The notes under the pieces are model-generated. The model saw only the letters and a program-made list of their open reading frames with translations. It was not told where the DNA came from and made no database searches. The position numbers and the translations under genes are program-made. From Eleginops maclovinus (taxonomy: Eukaryota; Chordata; Actinopteri; Perciformes; Eleginopidae), in assembly GCF_036324505.1 (NCBI RefSeq), contig NC_086368.1, positions 21,372,378 to 21,436,377 on the forward strand: a DNA stretch of 64,000 bases. Reading direction: 5' to 3'. Shown here one piece after another: positions 19,471 to 30,523 of the stretch (position 1 is the stretch's first letter; each line of letters begins with the position of its first letter).

Positions 19471-22400
19471 TTGTGTTTGTACAGTGACTCAAGTGTGCAG
19501 CTGTTTAAGCAATCAACCTGACAGGGACATTAGTAGCATAGAGCCTAGTCTTTAAACACTGTTTACCTAGACCTACGACACACACACACAAAGGATGTGC
19601 TCTTAATGGGGCACACAGAATGACGCAAAACAAGTCTGAAGTCAACAAGCATGTACATTATTTCTAACCTTTTAACATAATAATTGAAAGTTTAATTCTG
19701 AAAATGTCAAGAACAGACCAAGAAAAAAATAGGCGCGGGATGAGTAAGGTGTAACCCCTCAGTGAATTATTCCACCAAGCAAGCTTTTTATATCTCTACT
19801 GGAAGTACGTTTGAATTACTTGTCACCACAAACTATTATTTAACCATTTTCATCAACCTTTTCTAATTGTTCAAGTGGGAAATGTTAAGAAAAGAACAAA
19901 GAACTAGTTTCATACAACTCTTTGTGTTTGCGTGTGTGTTCTTTGGTGAAGGGTTAACCAACACACCTGGCTGTCTGTGCCTGTGTTTGCTCTGGATTGG
20001 ACGGCTTTCCGTTGTAGGAAACTGTGAAAGCTTTTTTGTGCGAATAGTGATGGTGCATTAAAAAAAAAAAAGGATCTAGGATTAATATAACCGCTGCCTC
20101 AAAAACACACTGAAGCTGCTCATCTTGTCCCATGGAACTGAAGAAGCTCTAGGATTTGTATATCCGGATTCTTGTTGTTTTGGCTAGAATAATAAGTATA
20201 TTGTGTCAGAAATAATGAGGTTCTGATTTGTCCCATAAATAACCTGATGTCAAAAAATGTCACTTCTCAGTACAAATAAAGACATATCTGTTCTCTCAAA
20301 TCTTTGTCAAGTTTAAAAAACAATAATTCAGGGGACTAAAGGATTGAAAGCTTAATTACAGAGTGGCAGCAATGTTCATAGTTTATGAACACTCAATAGA
20401 TGGGTTGTAAAGCTCTAGTTGTAAAAGCCTAATAACAGCTCAGCTCATTAAAAAAAGCACTAAAATAAAGAACCAGGCAGCTTTATGTGTGAGAGAGGCA
20501 GCTGAACCTTTGACATGCCATAGGACACTATTAAAAGGTTGTGACCTTTGATCTCCGTGACTCAACATATCCCACAAGTCTAGAAAGAAAACAACACACA
20601 CTCACACACATCAATGAATGTGGCCAACAAGTGGGATTCCTTGACGGAAGTCAGATTTCTTGAACCGAAAAATCAATAAAAAACGTCTTTGTGTACCGGT
20701 AGGTTGACAGACCTGAAGGTAGGAAATGTGACCTCCAGGATCAAATGAACAGCCTTTACCACCTGGAGGAATAAGTTGACCTACTTTATCCAGTTGCCTT
20801 TTGTGTAAACGTCAAACAGAAACAGCCTTGTGTTGCATTTTAAAGCCAGGCTTCTAAAAGGCTCCTATCACCTTTCTACCCCATTATTTCTGACACAATA
20901 TTTTGAAGCTTTTAATAACATATGTCTGTTTTTCTTGGAGGTTGTGAAACTTGTTCTGGACTATCAAACATCCCAACACGCACACACCCACACACACATA
21001 TTTAAAAAAAGATAAGTAAAAAGAAAAACCTGCATGATGTGATTCCTCTATAGGATGCTAAAGAAGATCTGAGACCTGCACACTGCGACGACTGCTTCAA
21101 AGCATAGCCTTGGAAAGAGCGTTTCTGTCACAGTTCATGCTTTAACTGGAACCAGAAATATTGCTGTAATTGGCCTCCCCACTGGATAAAGACACCGCAT
21201 TGTATTGGTGGCAAATTGGCAACAGCTTTTCAATTACAGTTGTGTTTGTCCCAATTAATTTCAGCAGCCAAATCATGATAATACCAGTTGTGAAGCGTTA
21301 TTTTTACATTATGTGAACATCAATAATATAACAATGTTGCAGTCACGCAGAAATGAACTACATGTACTGAAATTCACTGACTAATTAAAACTCAAAAGAG
21401 CAAATAATCACATTTTTTGAAACAAGATCTAGTATAAGAAAACCTAGATGAGTGTAGTTCATGTTGAAGCTATTTGATGTCTAGCTGTTGCCTTTTATTG
21501 CATTGATGTGCCAGTGTTAAGGCTTCTTTATCATAGAAACTGCTACGTTTCCTGAATGCGACATGATTTATTGTGACTCCTCACTGCTAAGATGTGTTTA
21601 AAATACTAATCATTCCTCAGAACCAAAAGCACATAATCATAATCTCCCACACTGATGCCTTTACACACTTGGAGGCCCATTTATAATTCTCCCCGTTGAT
21701 CTTAACTACTGAAAAAACGAATTTAACAATGTCCTAAAAGCTTTATTGGAATTTCAAAACAGAGTTGAAGAAGAATTGATTACATACCTTGTTTTGCCAC
21801 CCAGTTTTCCGCCTTAATCTTACTGCTTTCAGAGGAGAAACATCCTTGTGCTGTGTATAATCAGCTCATCTTTGGGACCGAACATTAGAGGGCAAGCTGT
21901 GACAACATGCCATATCCAATACAACAGGTGTAGCCTTGGAGGAAGGGTGGAGGCATAGAAAGGAGGAGGGCTGGGGTGTGTTTGGGGTGGAGGCTACACA
22001 CAGGCCTGTTTTGGCGAGAACCTGTGTTCATGCTTCAGCAAGTTTTCAAGACCCATTTATTCATAGGCTCTCAATCTGTGTGTCTATCTGTGCACTGCAG
22101 AAGGTAACTTAGGTAGGTTAGTGCCCCTAAAAATGTTGAAATCCACAATTTGATTATAAAACAGACTTTAAAAGGCCTCTCTGGATGAACAAATAAAGAA
22201 CAATGTGAACACTTACTTTAATCTGTGTGTTACATTAGAAGAAATGAACTCTGCCCTTGTTGAAGAGTCCCCAGAGATCACACTCCCCTTCACAGTGGAT
22301 CAGCTGGTGATAGAGGTTGCTGGAGGTAACCTTTTCTGAATAAATATAGCTGTGTACTATCTCATGCACAGCCCTGACCCTGTTCTCGCTGTGCCCAGTG

Positions 22401-23240
22401 TGCCTGCTTCCATCCCGCTGTCACACAAATGGAGCTTAAATTTGGGTCAAGCAACCCCCAGGAGCTGTTCAGACCGCAGCATCATTGCATGGATAATAGT
22501 GTGTGTTCTGCAACCTTATCTTAATTACAGGCTTTCTTTTTACCCCATACAGTATATGCACACCTGATTTAATAACCATAACCTCACAGCTGTTGTATAC
22601 TTTGGTTCAACATGGATTGTTCGTCTATAATTGTTTTCCAATGCTGAAAACACTTCTTACCGATACCAAGGTGAAGCCAATCAAAGCAGTATTTTATTTT
22701 CCTGAACTTAGTCAACTCTGAAATTAAAACAAATATTGGCCTTCACATCGTGATATGTAAATATTATATTCATTTTATAGAGCAATCATTTGTATTTATT
22801 TTTGAATAGCTTCCCTGTTATCTGACCAAGTGACTCAAAATCAATGCAGTGTCTTTATACTAAGCTAAGTATAGTAGGACAAACCCAATTAATTGCATTA
22901 CAGTTTTGTTTTTTTTCAGAATTCTGCATTTTTGTAAAGAAAAGTCGTTTTTTTTTTTCAATAGCTTCCCTGTCATGTGTCTCCAAATCTGGGTGAGACT
23001 GACATGACATTTACTTACTAAATCAATAAACAAGATACCCAATAAAATCGTAAAATTTAGATTAGCTAAATCACCATGTGTCATCATGGATGAACATAAT
23101 GTATTTGTTATGTAGTAAGTTTAATTCTAAGTTTATTTCAAATGGTACCGTGCTACCACATAGGATTTGTGAAAACAGAGACAGTTTGCCTGTTTTAATG
23201 CTGTGAGGAATGTATATTCACTGACTGATTCTTGTAGGTA

Positions 23241-23340
23241 CAGTGGGGCAAAAAAGTATTTAGTCAGCCACCAATTGTGCAAGTTCTCCCTTTTAAAAAG
23301 ATGAGAGAGGCCTGTAATTTTTTATCTTAGGTATACCTCA
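23241..23340 (+). repeat. Left terminal inverted repeat of the Tc1 element
   Basis: About 100 bp starting CAGTGGGGC, matching the reverse complement of 24461-24560 with scattered mismatches (for example CCCTTTTAAAAAG versus the CTTTTTAAATGGG side). Transposase binding sites would lie here. Confidence 0.9.
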
Positions 23341-23453
23341 ACTATGAGAGACAAAATGAGAAAAGAAATCCAGAATCACATTGTAGGATTTTAAAGAATT
23401 TATTTTCAAATGATTGTGGAAAATAAGTATTTGGTCAATAACAAAAGTTCATC

Positions 23454-24465
23454 TCAATACTTTGTTATATACCCTTTGTTGGCAATGACAGAGGTCAAAC
23501 GTTTTCTGTAAGTCTTCAAAAGGTTTCCACACACTGTTGCTGGTATTTTGGCCCATTCCTCCATGCAGATCTCCTCTAAAGCAGTGATGTTTTGGGGCTG
23601 TCGCTGGGCAACACAGACTTTCAACTCCCTCCAAAGATTTTCTATGGGGTTGAGATCTGGAGACTGGCTAGGCCACTCCAGGACCTTGAAATGCTTCTTA
23701 CGAAGCCACTCCTTCGTTGCCCTGGCGGTGTGTTTGGGATCATTGTCATGCTGAAAGACCCAGCCACGCTTCATCTTCAGTGCCCTTGCTGATGGAAGGA
23801 GGTTTTCACTCCAAATCTCACGATACATGGCCCCATTCATTCTTTCCTTTACACGGATCAGTCGTCCTGGTCCCTTTGCAGAACAACAGCCCCAAAGCAT
23901 GATGTTTCCACCCCCATGCTTCACAGTAGGTATGGTGTTCTTTGGATGCAACTCTGCATTCTTTCTCCTCCAAACACGACGAGTTGAGTTTTCACCAAAA
24001 AGTTCTATTTTGGTTTCATCTGACCATATGACATTCTCCCAATCCTCTTCTGGATCATCCAAATGCCCTCTAGCAAACTTCAGACGGGCCTGGACATGTA
24101 CTGGCTTAAGCACGTCTGGAACTGCAGGATTTAAGTCCCTGGCGGCGTAGTGTGTTACTGATGGTAGCCTCTGTTACTTTGGTCCCAGCTCTCTGCAGGT
24201 CATTCACTAGGTCCCCCTGTGTGGTTCTGGGATTTTTGCTCACCGTTCTTGTGATCATTTTGACCCCACGGGGTGAGATCTTGCGTGGAGCCCCAGATCG
24301 AGGGAGATTAGCAGTGGTCTTGTATGTCTTCCATTTTCTAATAATTGCTCCCACAGTTGATTTCTTCACACCAAGCTGCTTACCTATTGCAGATTCAGTT
24401 TTCCCAGCCTGGTGCAGGTCTACAATTTTGTCTCTGGTCTCCTTTGACAGCTCTCTGGTCTTTGA
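23454..24465 (-). pseudogene. Broken Tc1 transposase (DDE/DD34E type)
   Basis: Read leftwards from 24465, the frame carries the N-terminal helix-turn-helix part (ELSKETRD, then [13 protein letters not shown] and [13 protein letters not shown]), the DNA-binding region of Tc1 transposases. At about 24110 the reading frame changes: the N-terminal part ends in SCSSRRA and the C-terminal part continues from [19 protein letters not shown]. The C-terminal part keeps [11 protein letters not shown] (first Asp), [10 protein letters not shown] (second Asp) and, 34 residues on, NPIENLW (Glu), followed by a normal C-terminus and stop at 23454. There is no in-frame ATG at the front because the element is deleted there. 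With a lost start and a frameshift it cannot make active enzyme, although all three catalytic acids remain. Confidence 0.95.
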
Positions 24466-24560
24466 AGTGTACCTATGATGAAAATTACAGGCATTCTCAT
24501 CTTTTTAAATGGGAGAACTTGCACAATTGGTGGCTGACTAAATACTTTTTTGCCCCACTG
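24461..24560 (-). repeat. Right terminal inverted repeat of the Tc1 element
   Basis: Ends TTTTTTGCCCCACTG and is followed by TA. The inner side is cut off by the internal deletion at about 24465. Confidence 0.9.
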
Positions 24561-27500
24561 TATATAGTTTTAGTATCTTGGTTGTAATATTAAGCTGTCT
24601 TTGGCTCTTTCTGCTTTAACAATGCAAATTTCCCATCCGTGGGACTATTAGAGGTGTTCTGATTCTGATGCTGCTTCATGTATTCTACTGTACAGATCAC
24701 TGAACACACTGTACAGCATGCAGTGCCTTCCACTTCCAAGACTGTCACAGCATGGCTGCGCCTCTTTGTATAGAGAGGATGTTATCCCCCGCTCCCTGCT
24801 GTGCTCTTCATGCACAGATGTATGCCAGTTTAAGTCTGATCTAATAGGACTTTAATTATTGTCAGTGGTTCAGTGATGGCCCACAACCCCGATCATCAAC
24901 ACAGAGCTGCCACAGTGAGCAAAACATGTCTAATACTGTAAATGGTTTTATTATAGCTGCATTCACAAAAAGAGCATACTTGCTTGTTATAGTATGGGAA
25001 CCAAAAAGTATTGTAAAACATGTGAGCCCTCATATAAGTTAAATGCAAATCATCATGCAATAGAACACGTACAAATCTTCATCATAATTAAGTTTTTCAA
25101 ATTTAGCATTGTTTTCATTACAACAACAACAAGTGGCAGCTCCACATAAACAAGCACATTGTAGATTTGATATGCTACGTGTTGAATTATAGCAGGTTTC
25201 AGAGTGTTAGATATAGTGGCAGGCAGTTTGTTGTTTTTCACAGTTAATCTGACAATTCTGTGGTCACAGCTACATTTACTCATGTTACCTTTTGCTGCAG
25301 TTGTGGAAGAACTTGCTTCAGGCATTCACTTATTTCCAGCAAAGCTACTAATGAAGGCACTTGAAATGCAGCGCTGAAAGTAAGGATGCCGATTCCTTAA
25401 ACAGTGTGTAACACAAAAAGTAACCTTAATGAGTCGGGTTTTGATCTGCTGTAGCAGCTGCAGGTCTGAGACCAAAGCGAAACATTAGGAATTCAGGATT
25501 TGTTTGTGTTGCCTTTTCAGATCTTATTGATGAGATATGCAGTGTGCACTACCCCACACATGACTACACTTCTTTGCAGGAATACTACTTGTCCTTAGGC
25601 TAATTGACTTCAAAGATGGGTATTTTTGGCAAATATGACTCATTTCTTCCTGTCAACGATGGGGCATACATCGGAACCGGCATGTGGTTTGAGGCAGAAA
25701 TACTTTTATGTCCTGTATGGATGAAAAATGAATCTTACTTTACAGAAGAATTTACTGTTTTGTACAGTGAAAACCATATTATCAAATTGAGTTTTACATT
25801 ATACTACCATATACTGCATCATAGCTGAAAATAAAATAGCCTCAGGATGGTTAAACATGCCTGCAAACCCTCAGCCTAACCTTTGGAAACGTCTCATGAG
25901 AGATATTTGGGCTTGTGAGGAGTTCAACTTCGACTCCGTATTGGATGTTATTAAAAGCTTCGCCACAGGCTCAATCAATCGAGACACTCCTGCTGTGCTT
26001 TGTGCCACAGTTGAGGATAATATCTGCTGTGTATGGAGAGCTGGGTAATGATTCAGTCGGATGTCCTGATGCTGAACACGTACAAAAGCGCTAACAAAAA
26101 CAAGCTTATCCGGAATAACATGCTTTAATTGATACCGTCTACAAATTAATTTGGATAAAGCCCTCGTACAAGAGATCAAATCAGAACAAAATGTATTTGT
26201 ATGTCTGAGGATGACAGAAAATAAATAAAGCTCATCCACAAAACATTTTTATTCAGCACTCATCTTCCACAGCCCTGAACAACAAACACATCAAGAGCAG
26301 TACTTGCAGCAGTACTGAAACAAATTCATTTCAAATTATCAGAGTTCATGAAGGTCTAAGTGAAGATATCACAGTGTCTCTCCCTCCAGCAAATGTGCTC
26401 TGCTAAAGTTCCACAACAGATTATTAATGCAGTATGATGCATCCAGACGGTGAGCATTTCTCTACAAGTCAAGTAAAGTCCTTTTTAGTTCATTAGTCTA
26501 AACTCACAATGATAGTTTTTCTTTATAATGTGTGCAACATAGGACATCTTGTATCCTTAAAATCTGAATTTGGATAAGGACATGCTAACCAAAGGTGGGT
26601 GAAGTTGATCTAAACTTAGATATATTGAGAAAAAATTGAACCCACTTAAAAAAGAGTTGCTCATTTGTAAAGTAGTTCATTATTTATCATTCTCCAAGTT
26701 CTGAAAGATCTTAGGGAATAATTTTAGAATGAAATGATCTTATTTATATCTCGTTTTCAAACCCTGCTATTTAAATCCAAAATGTAAAATCCTCGTGCTT
26801 GTTAGTGTTGCGTCAGTTAGATAAGATATATAAATATGCTGATTTCCATTTTGCTTTTTGAATTGAGCATCAAAACTCAATTGCACATAAGCCCTCTCAT
26901 TGCAAATAGAAACAGTTGATCCAAAACTTCTAAAATGTCACCAAATACACACATTCACACTCTTACATAACATACACAACACTGTCTTCCCACACACACT
27001 TTGATGCAACCCTGAATGACCTTTCTTGTCTGTATTTGTGTCCCTCCAAAACCATTACCCGAAACAGAAACAGGACTTTTTAAATGGAATCCTGTTAGGA
27101 AAATATCAAGCTCAAGTATTTCTTGAGGAGGGAGGAAACCACTGAAACCACAAATAGGCTTAAAGTAAATGACAGAGGATGCTACTTCAGTAAAGTGGAA
27201 TTCCTGCAAAGGAGTAACAATACAGGTGCAATAGCAGCCTCTAGTGGATCACAACTCACAGGTGGGCTGCTGCTGCTGCTTGTTTAAGTTCATCCTGTGA
27301 CCTGTGTTTGCCTCCTTGTTTCCCTCACTTGTGTTTCTTCCTTGTGTCTTACCTCTGCCAGTGTAAGACGTGAGCAATAGATGCTAGGATGAGATGTGAG
27401 GACATTGGGATATCTTTGTTCACTCAAGTGACTTTTACAAAGAAATGTCCTTTACTAAAGGCGTGTGCACAGCTGGATCACCTGTCACTGGATTTAACTC

Positions 27501-28944
27501 AAAAGAAAATCCCCAATAGACCCTGTTCAATTTAGAGTTTAGATTGTTATTGAAATGAATCCATACATTCTTATTCAAGGGATTCAATGTATTTTGTTGG
27601 TAGTGTATTTGTTATTAAAGTCTGAAATTAATTATTATGGTATCAGTGGGTGATTTTTCAAATGCACTTTTGTATTGGATATTGTAATACAATTTTACAG
27701 AAGGACAAAAATGACCAAAATATTCATTTGGCGGATGTGCTGTATATCCATAAATGATTGGACATTGTGTGTCCTTTAGATCCACAGCACACACTGCCAT
27801 TAAGGACTGTGATCTGATGAATCAAACCATCACAATTGAATGTGTATGTGTATTTCACACACTTTCATGTTTCTTAATGGAGCAGGATCTCCTCATTTCT
27901 CAAAAAGATGTCGGTGATAAACTAAAACTAATGCACATTTAACATTTTTGGACATAAATCCTCCTTTCACAGTGGCAAACAGCAGCCGTTTCCATATGGC
28001 TTTAGCGCTGGGGGCAAAAGCATTGATGTGTGTAGTGATAATACTTCTACACGGGCTGCACTCATGTTTCCTCACTTCCCTCCTCTCTGAAAGCCTCCTT
28101 ATCTCCTCAACAACATTGGTACATCTCTATCGATTTCGGGGTCAAGTGAACGAGGAGGGAGGAAACATGGAAGGACATTTATATGTCAGTGAGTGAGTTT
28201 GTACATCAGTTTGGTTGTGAAGTCTGCAGGTACTGTAAAAGTGTGGGTGTGTGGTTGCCGAGCTCAGATAGTTGTTCAACACAAAAATGTGTCTGGAAGC
28301 AAAAGTGTGTTTGTGTGTGTGTATGAGTGGGCTCGAGATGGGGGTGTTGAGCTCGTCTTGTTTTGTGTCTGAATACAATTTGAATGTTTTTGATTCCCAT
28401 TAGCATTCATCAAAAAGAGGATGTTGTTGCATCACCGTAAAAAAGCCTAGTTGCACAGTATAGTAGAACGCATACTGTTGACACCCACCAGACAGCATAG
28501 CTACCAAGTTTCATACTGTATGTGGGAGCCAGCTTAAAACTTTCATGAAGCCTTCTCTGCAGATGCAGTGCTAATTGCTACCCCAGCATTTGCATATGCA
28601 CATGTCAGTGGAACTTTCAATATGCTAATATCCTGTGAAGTGTAACGGTGTTAATCTTTGTCAAAGCATCTGATCATAAGTCCTCTGCAGCAGCATAGAC
28701 AGTGGAGCATGGAAATGGTCTCATCTAGAGAGACTGCCAGGCCTGATATCGTATGAGGGATAAATGATGCTCAAAGATTCTACTTCCATCAAGTTACTCA
28801 TCCATTTTTTCCCGTTTTTATTTATTTATATTCTTTTATTCGACTTCCAAGTCAACTGGCACCGCATGGAGGATTAGCCAAGCGTTATGCCACCAAATAG
28901 CTAAACAATCTTCAATTATTCCTTTTTGCCAAATAAGTACTTCT
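24561..28944. other. Non-coding stretch, no gene recognised
   Basis: AT-rich unique-looking DNA. The frames at about 25857-26239 overlap on both strands and show no domain. A short (CTG)n run sits at about 27268. No splice-bounded exon or element was recognised. Confidence 0.4.
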
Positions 28945-29177
28945 TGTTAGGATCTCAGTTTTGTATTTATAGTTTACGGTTTTATTTTGAAGTATGTCTT
29001 GTGTTGTTCACTTCCTGTCTTGTCTAGTTTACTTCCTGTCTTTAGTTTCCCTCCTGTCTGATTGTCTGATCGTGCTCACCTGTTGCCCCTGTGTGTCTCC
29101 TCCCCCTTCCCAGCTGTTTCTTGTCTTGTAATTACCCTCCTCTGTATTTAGTCTGTGTCCTTCCCCCAATCCTGACA
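28945..29177 (+). repeat. Putative 5' LTR
   Basis: Begins TGTTAGG and ends in CA near 29177, rich in CTTCCTGTCTT-type repeats. CTGTATTTAGTCTG (about 29142-29155) could be the core promoter region. The right boundary is approximate. The left flank (TACTTCT) gives no assignable target duplication because the right LTR is cut short. Confidence 0.5.
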
Positions 29178-29362
29178 GTACGACACGACCAGAGAATGGA
29201 CCCAGCAGAAAAATGTGAGGATGCCTTCCCAGGACAAGAGGTCTTGATGGCCCACCAGGCAACCTCGACCCAGGTACCTCTGCTACCTGACCTCCACGTC
29301 CTGATGCAGCGGCTGGCTACCATGATAGATCAGCTGATCCCCATAGAGGCTATTCTACCTCC

Positions 29363-29578
29363 GCCCGGTCGACTCCGGCCACTCCTGCCCTGTCGGCGGC
29401 CCGGTCGACTCCGGCCACTCCTGCCCTGTCGGCGGCCCGGTCGACTCCAGCCACTCCTGTCCTGTCGGCGGCCCGGTCGACTCCAGCCACTCCTGCCCTG
29501 TCGGCGGCCCGGTCGACTCCAGCCACTCCTGTCCTGTCGGCGGCCCGGTCGACTCCAGCCACTCCTGCCCTGTCGGCG
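29363..29578 (+). repeat. 36-bp coding minisatellite, six units
   Basis: Units start GCCCGGTCGACTCC at 29363, 29399, 29435, 29471, 29507 and 29543, differing by single C/T or A/G changes. Each is exactly 12 codons, so the array keeps frame as it expands. A diverged seventh unit begins at 29579. GC-rich with several CpGs, unlike the surrounding DNA. Confidence 0.95.
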
Positions 29579-29700
29579 GCCCGGCCGACTCAAGCCCCGC
29601 CTGTCCAGTCGGCTCCAGCCTCGCCTGTCCAGGGGACTCCAGCCGCACCTGCTCCTGTCCTGTTTGGGGTCCCGTGGAGACCTGTTCTGCCGGGGGTCCA

Positions 29701-30110
29701 GCCGACATCATGTCCTGCTCCGTTGGGGGTCCTGCCGTCACCTGTTCCGATGGGGGTCCCGCCAACACCTGCTCCTGCGCCGTTGGGGGTCCCGCCGTCA
29801 CCTGTTCCGATGGGGGTCCCACCAACACCTGCTCCTGCGCCGTTGGGGGTCTCGCCGTCACCTGTTCCGATGGGGTTCCCGCCAACACCTGCTCCGTTCC
29901 CGTTGGGGGTCCCACCGTCACCTGTTCCGATGGGGGTCCCACCAACACCTGCTCCTGCGCCGTTGGGGGTCCCGCCGTCACCTGTTCCGATGGGGGTCCC
30001 GCCAACACCTGCTCCTGTTCCGATGGGGGTCCCGCCAACACCTGCTCATGTTCCCTTGGGGGTCCCGCCGTCGCCCGTTCTGATGGGGGTCCCTCCAACA
30101 CCTGCTCCTT
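29701..30110 (+). repeat. 60-bp coding minisatellite with 30-bp subunits
   Basis: About six and a half units of the pattern GCCAACACCTGCTCCTGCGC-CGTTGGGGGTCCC-GCCGTCACCTG-TTCCGATGGGGGTCCC. Near 30001-30100 the half-unit is repeated alone. Unit length is a multiple of three and the Pro/Val/Gly-rich frame stays open throughout. The long frames on both strands here (up to 278 codons on the minus strand) come from the repeat. Confidence 0.93.
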
Positions 30111-30472
30111 CACCGCTCCCACCGACGCCAGTACATGTTTAGCCGTCCTCGAGCTCGGTTTCCAGAGGCGTCTCGCCGTCCTCCAGCCCATCCTCCAGCC
30201 CGTCCTCCGGAGGCGTCTCGCCGTCCTCCAGCCTGTCCTTCAGAGGCGTTTTGCGCACTCCTGCCTGGCCCCCGAGGGTCCCCGCAGTGGCCTCCGTCGC
30301 CCTCCTGCCCGCCCCCCAGAGTTCCCTCGCCGTAACCTACACCCCTGTCTCTGGGGCCTCATGGCCTCTGCCTTGCTCCTGGGCCGTCTGCCCGAATCCC
30401 TCCTCCGGACCCCCTCCACCCACCCTGCTGGGTTTTGTTGACTTTTTTTGGGACGTCTGGAATCCGTCCCTT

Positions 30473-30485
30473 AAGGGGGGGATTA
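30473..30485 (+). other. Polypurine tract next to 3' LTR copy
   Basis: AAGGGGGGGATTA directly before TGTTAGG at 30486. In LTR retroelements this is the primer site for plus-strand DNA synthesis. Confidence 0.55.
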
Positions 30486-30523
30486 TGTTAGGATCTCAGT
30501 TTTGTATTTATAGTTTACGGTTT
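30486..30523 (+). repeat. Truncated 3' LTR copy (38 bp identical to 28945-28982)
   Basis: Perfect match to the first 38 bases of the left LTR, then an abrupt change to unrelated AT-rich sequence. This suggests a deletion or a replacement at the right end. Confidence 0.8.

Larger units (their letters stand above)
17641..23240. other. Non-coding stretch with simple repeats, no gene recognised
   Basis: Apart from the simple repeats listed separately (19131-19207, 19411-19470), this holds AT-rich unique-looking DNA. A short imperfect direct repeat, AATAGCTTCCCTGT, occurs near 22806 and 22962. Open frames are all under 75 codons and carry no domain. Confidence 0.4.
23241..24560 (-). mobile_element. 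Tc1/mariner-family DNA transposon, 1320 bp, non-autonomous
   Basis: The left end CAGTGGGGCAAAAAAGTATT and the right end, its reverse complement, are each flanked by TA, the duplicated Tc1 target (23239-23240 and 24561-24562). About 100 bp match as inverted repeats. The transposase gene lies on the minus strand and is broken (separate entry). From memory this is a common teleost Tc1 family, and full-length copies are longer because they carry a 5' UTR and a longer right inverted repeat. Here the join near 24465 runs straight from transposase codons into inverted-repeat sequence, so the start region was lost by internal deletion. The intact ends mean it could still be mobilised in trans. Confidence 0.95.
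29196..30470 (+). pseudogene. Gag-like ORF degraded by frameshift, with low-complexity repeat tail
   Basis: ATG at 29196 (context GAGAATGG) starts MDPAEKCEDAFPGQEVLMAH and a Leu-rich segment reaching MIDQLIPIEAILPPP, which looks like the amino-terminal helix region of a retroelement gag. That frame then runs into Arg-rich repeat translation and stops at 30083. The more protein-like reading of the repeats is another frame: ARSTPATPALSA units, then PAPLGVPPSPVPMGVPPTP units to a stop at 30142. This implies a frameshift near 29360. A third frame gives Pro-rich sequence and a final part resembling WNPSLKGG just before the polypurine tract. No zinc knuckle, protease or polymerase was seen, so it is not a working gag-pol. 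Confidence 0.55.
28945..30523 (+). mobile_element. Non-autonomous LTR-type retroelement with gag-like ORF and internal minisatellites
   Basis: The sequence TGTTAGGATCTCAGTTTTGT occurs at 28945 and again at 30486, with 38 bp identical. The second copy is immediately preceded by a purine run (AAGGGGGGGATTA, 30473-30485), the layout of a polypurine tract beside a 3' LTR. The left copy continues for about 230 bp with CT-rich repeats and a CCTGACA end near 29177, in the style of fish Ty3/gypsy LTRs. Between the repeats there is only about 1.3 kb: a gag-like start at 29196 and Pro-rich repeats, with no protease, reverse transcriptase or integrase. The right LTR diverges after 38 bp, so it is truncated or replaced. 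Family assignment rests on layout and memory, not on a search. Confidence 0.65.

Noticed and set aside
25857..26239. Overlapping frames on both strands (63 and 122 codons)
   Set aside because: No recognisable domain on either strand and no splice context.
29363..30110. Regular repeat array resembling CRISPR
   Set aside because: Units are contiguous without unique spacers, GC-rich and coding-like; this is a eukaryotic genome.
29355..30191. 278-codon minus-strand frame with EQVLAGPPS-type repeats, and 70-87 codon minus frames
   Set aside because: Antisense reading of the in-frame minisatellites; the element is oriented plus by its LTR start, gag-like start and polypurine tract.
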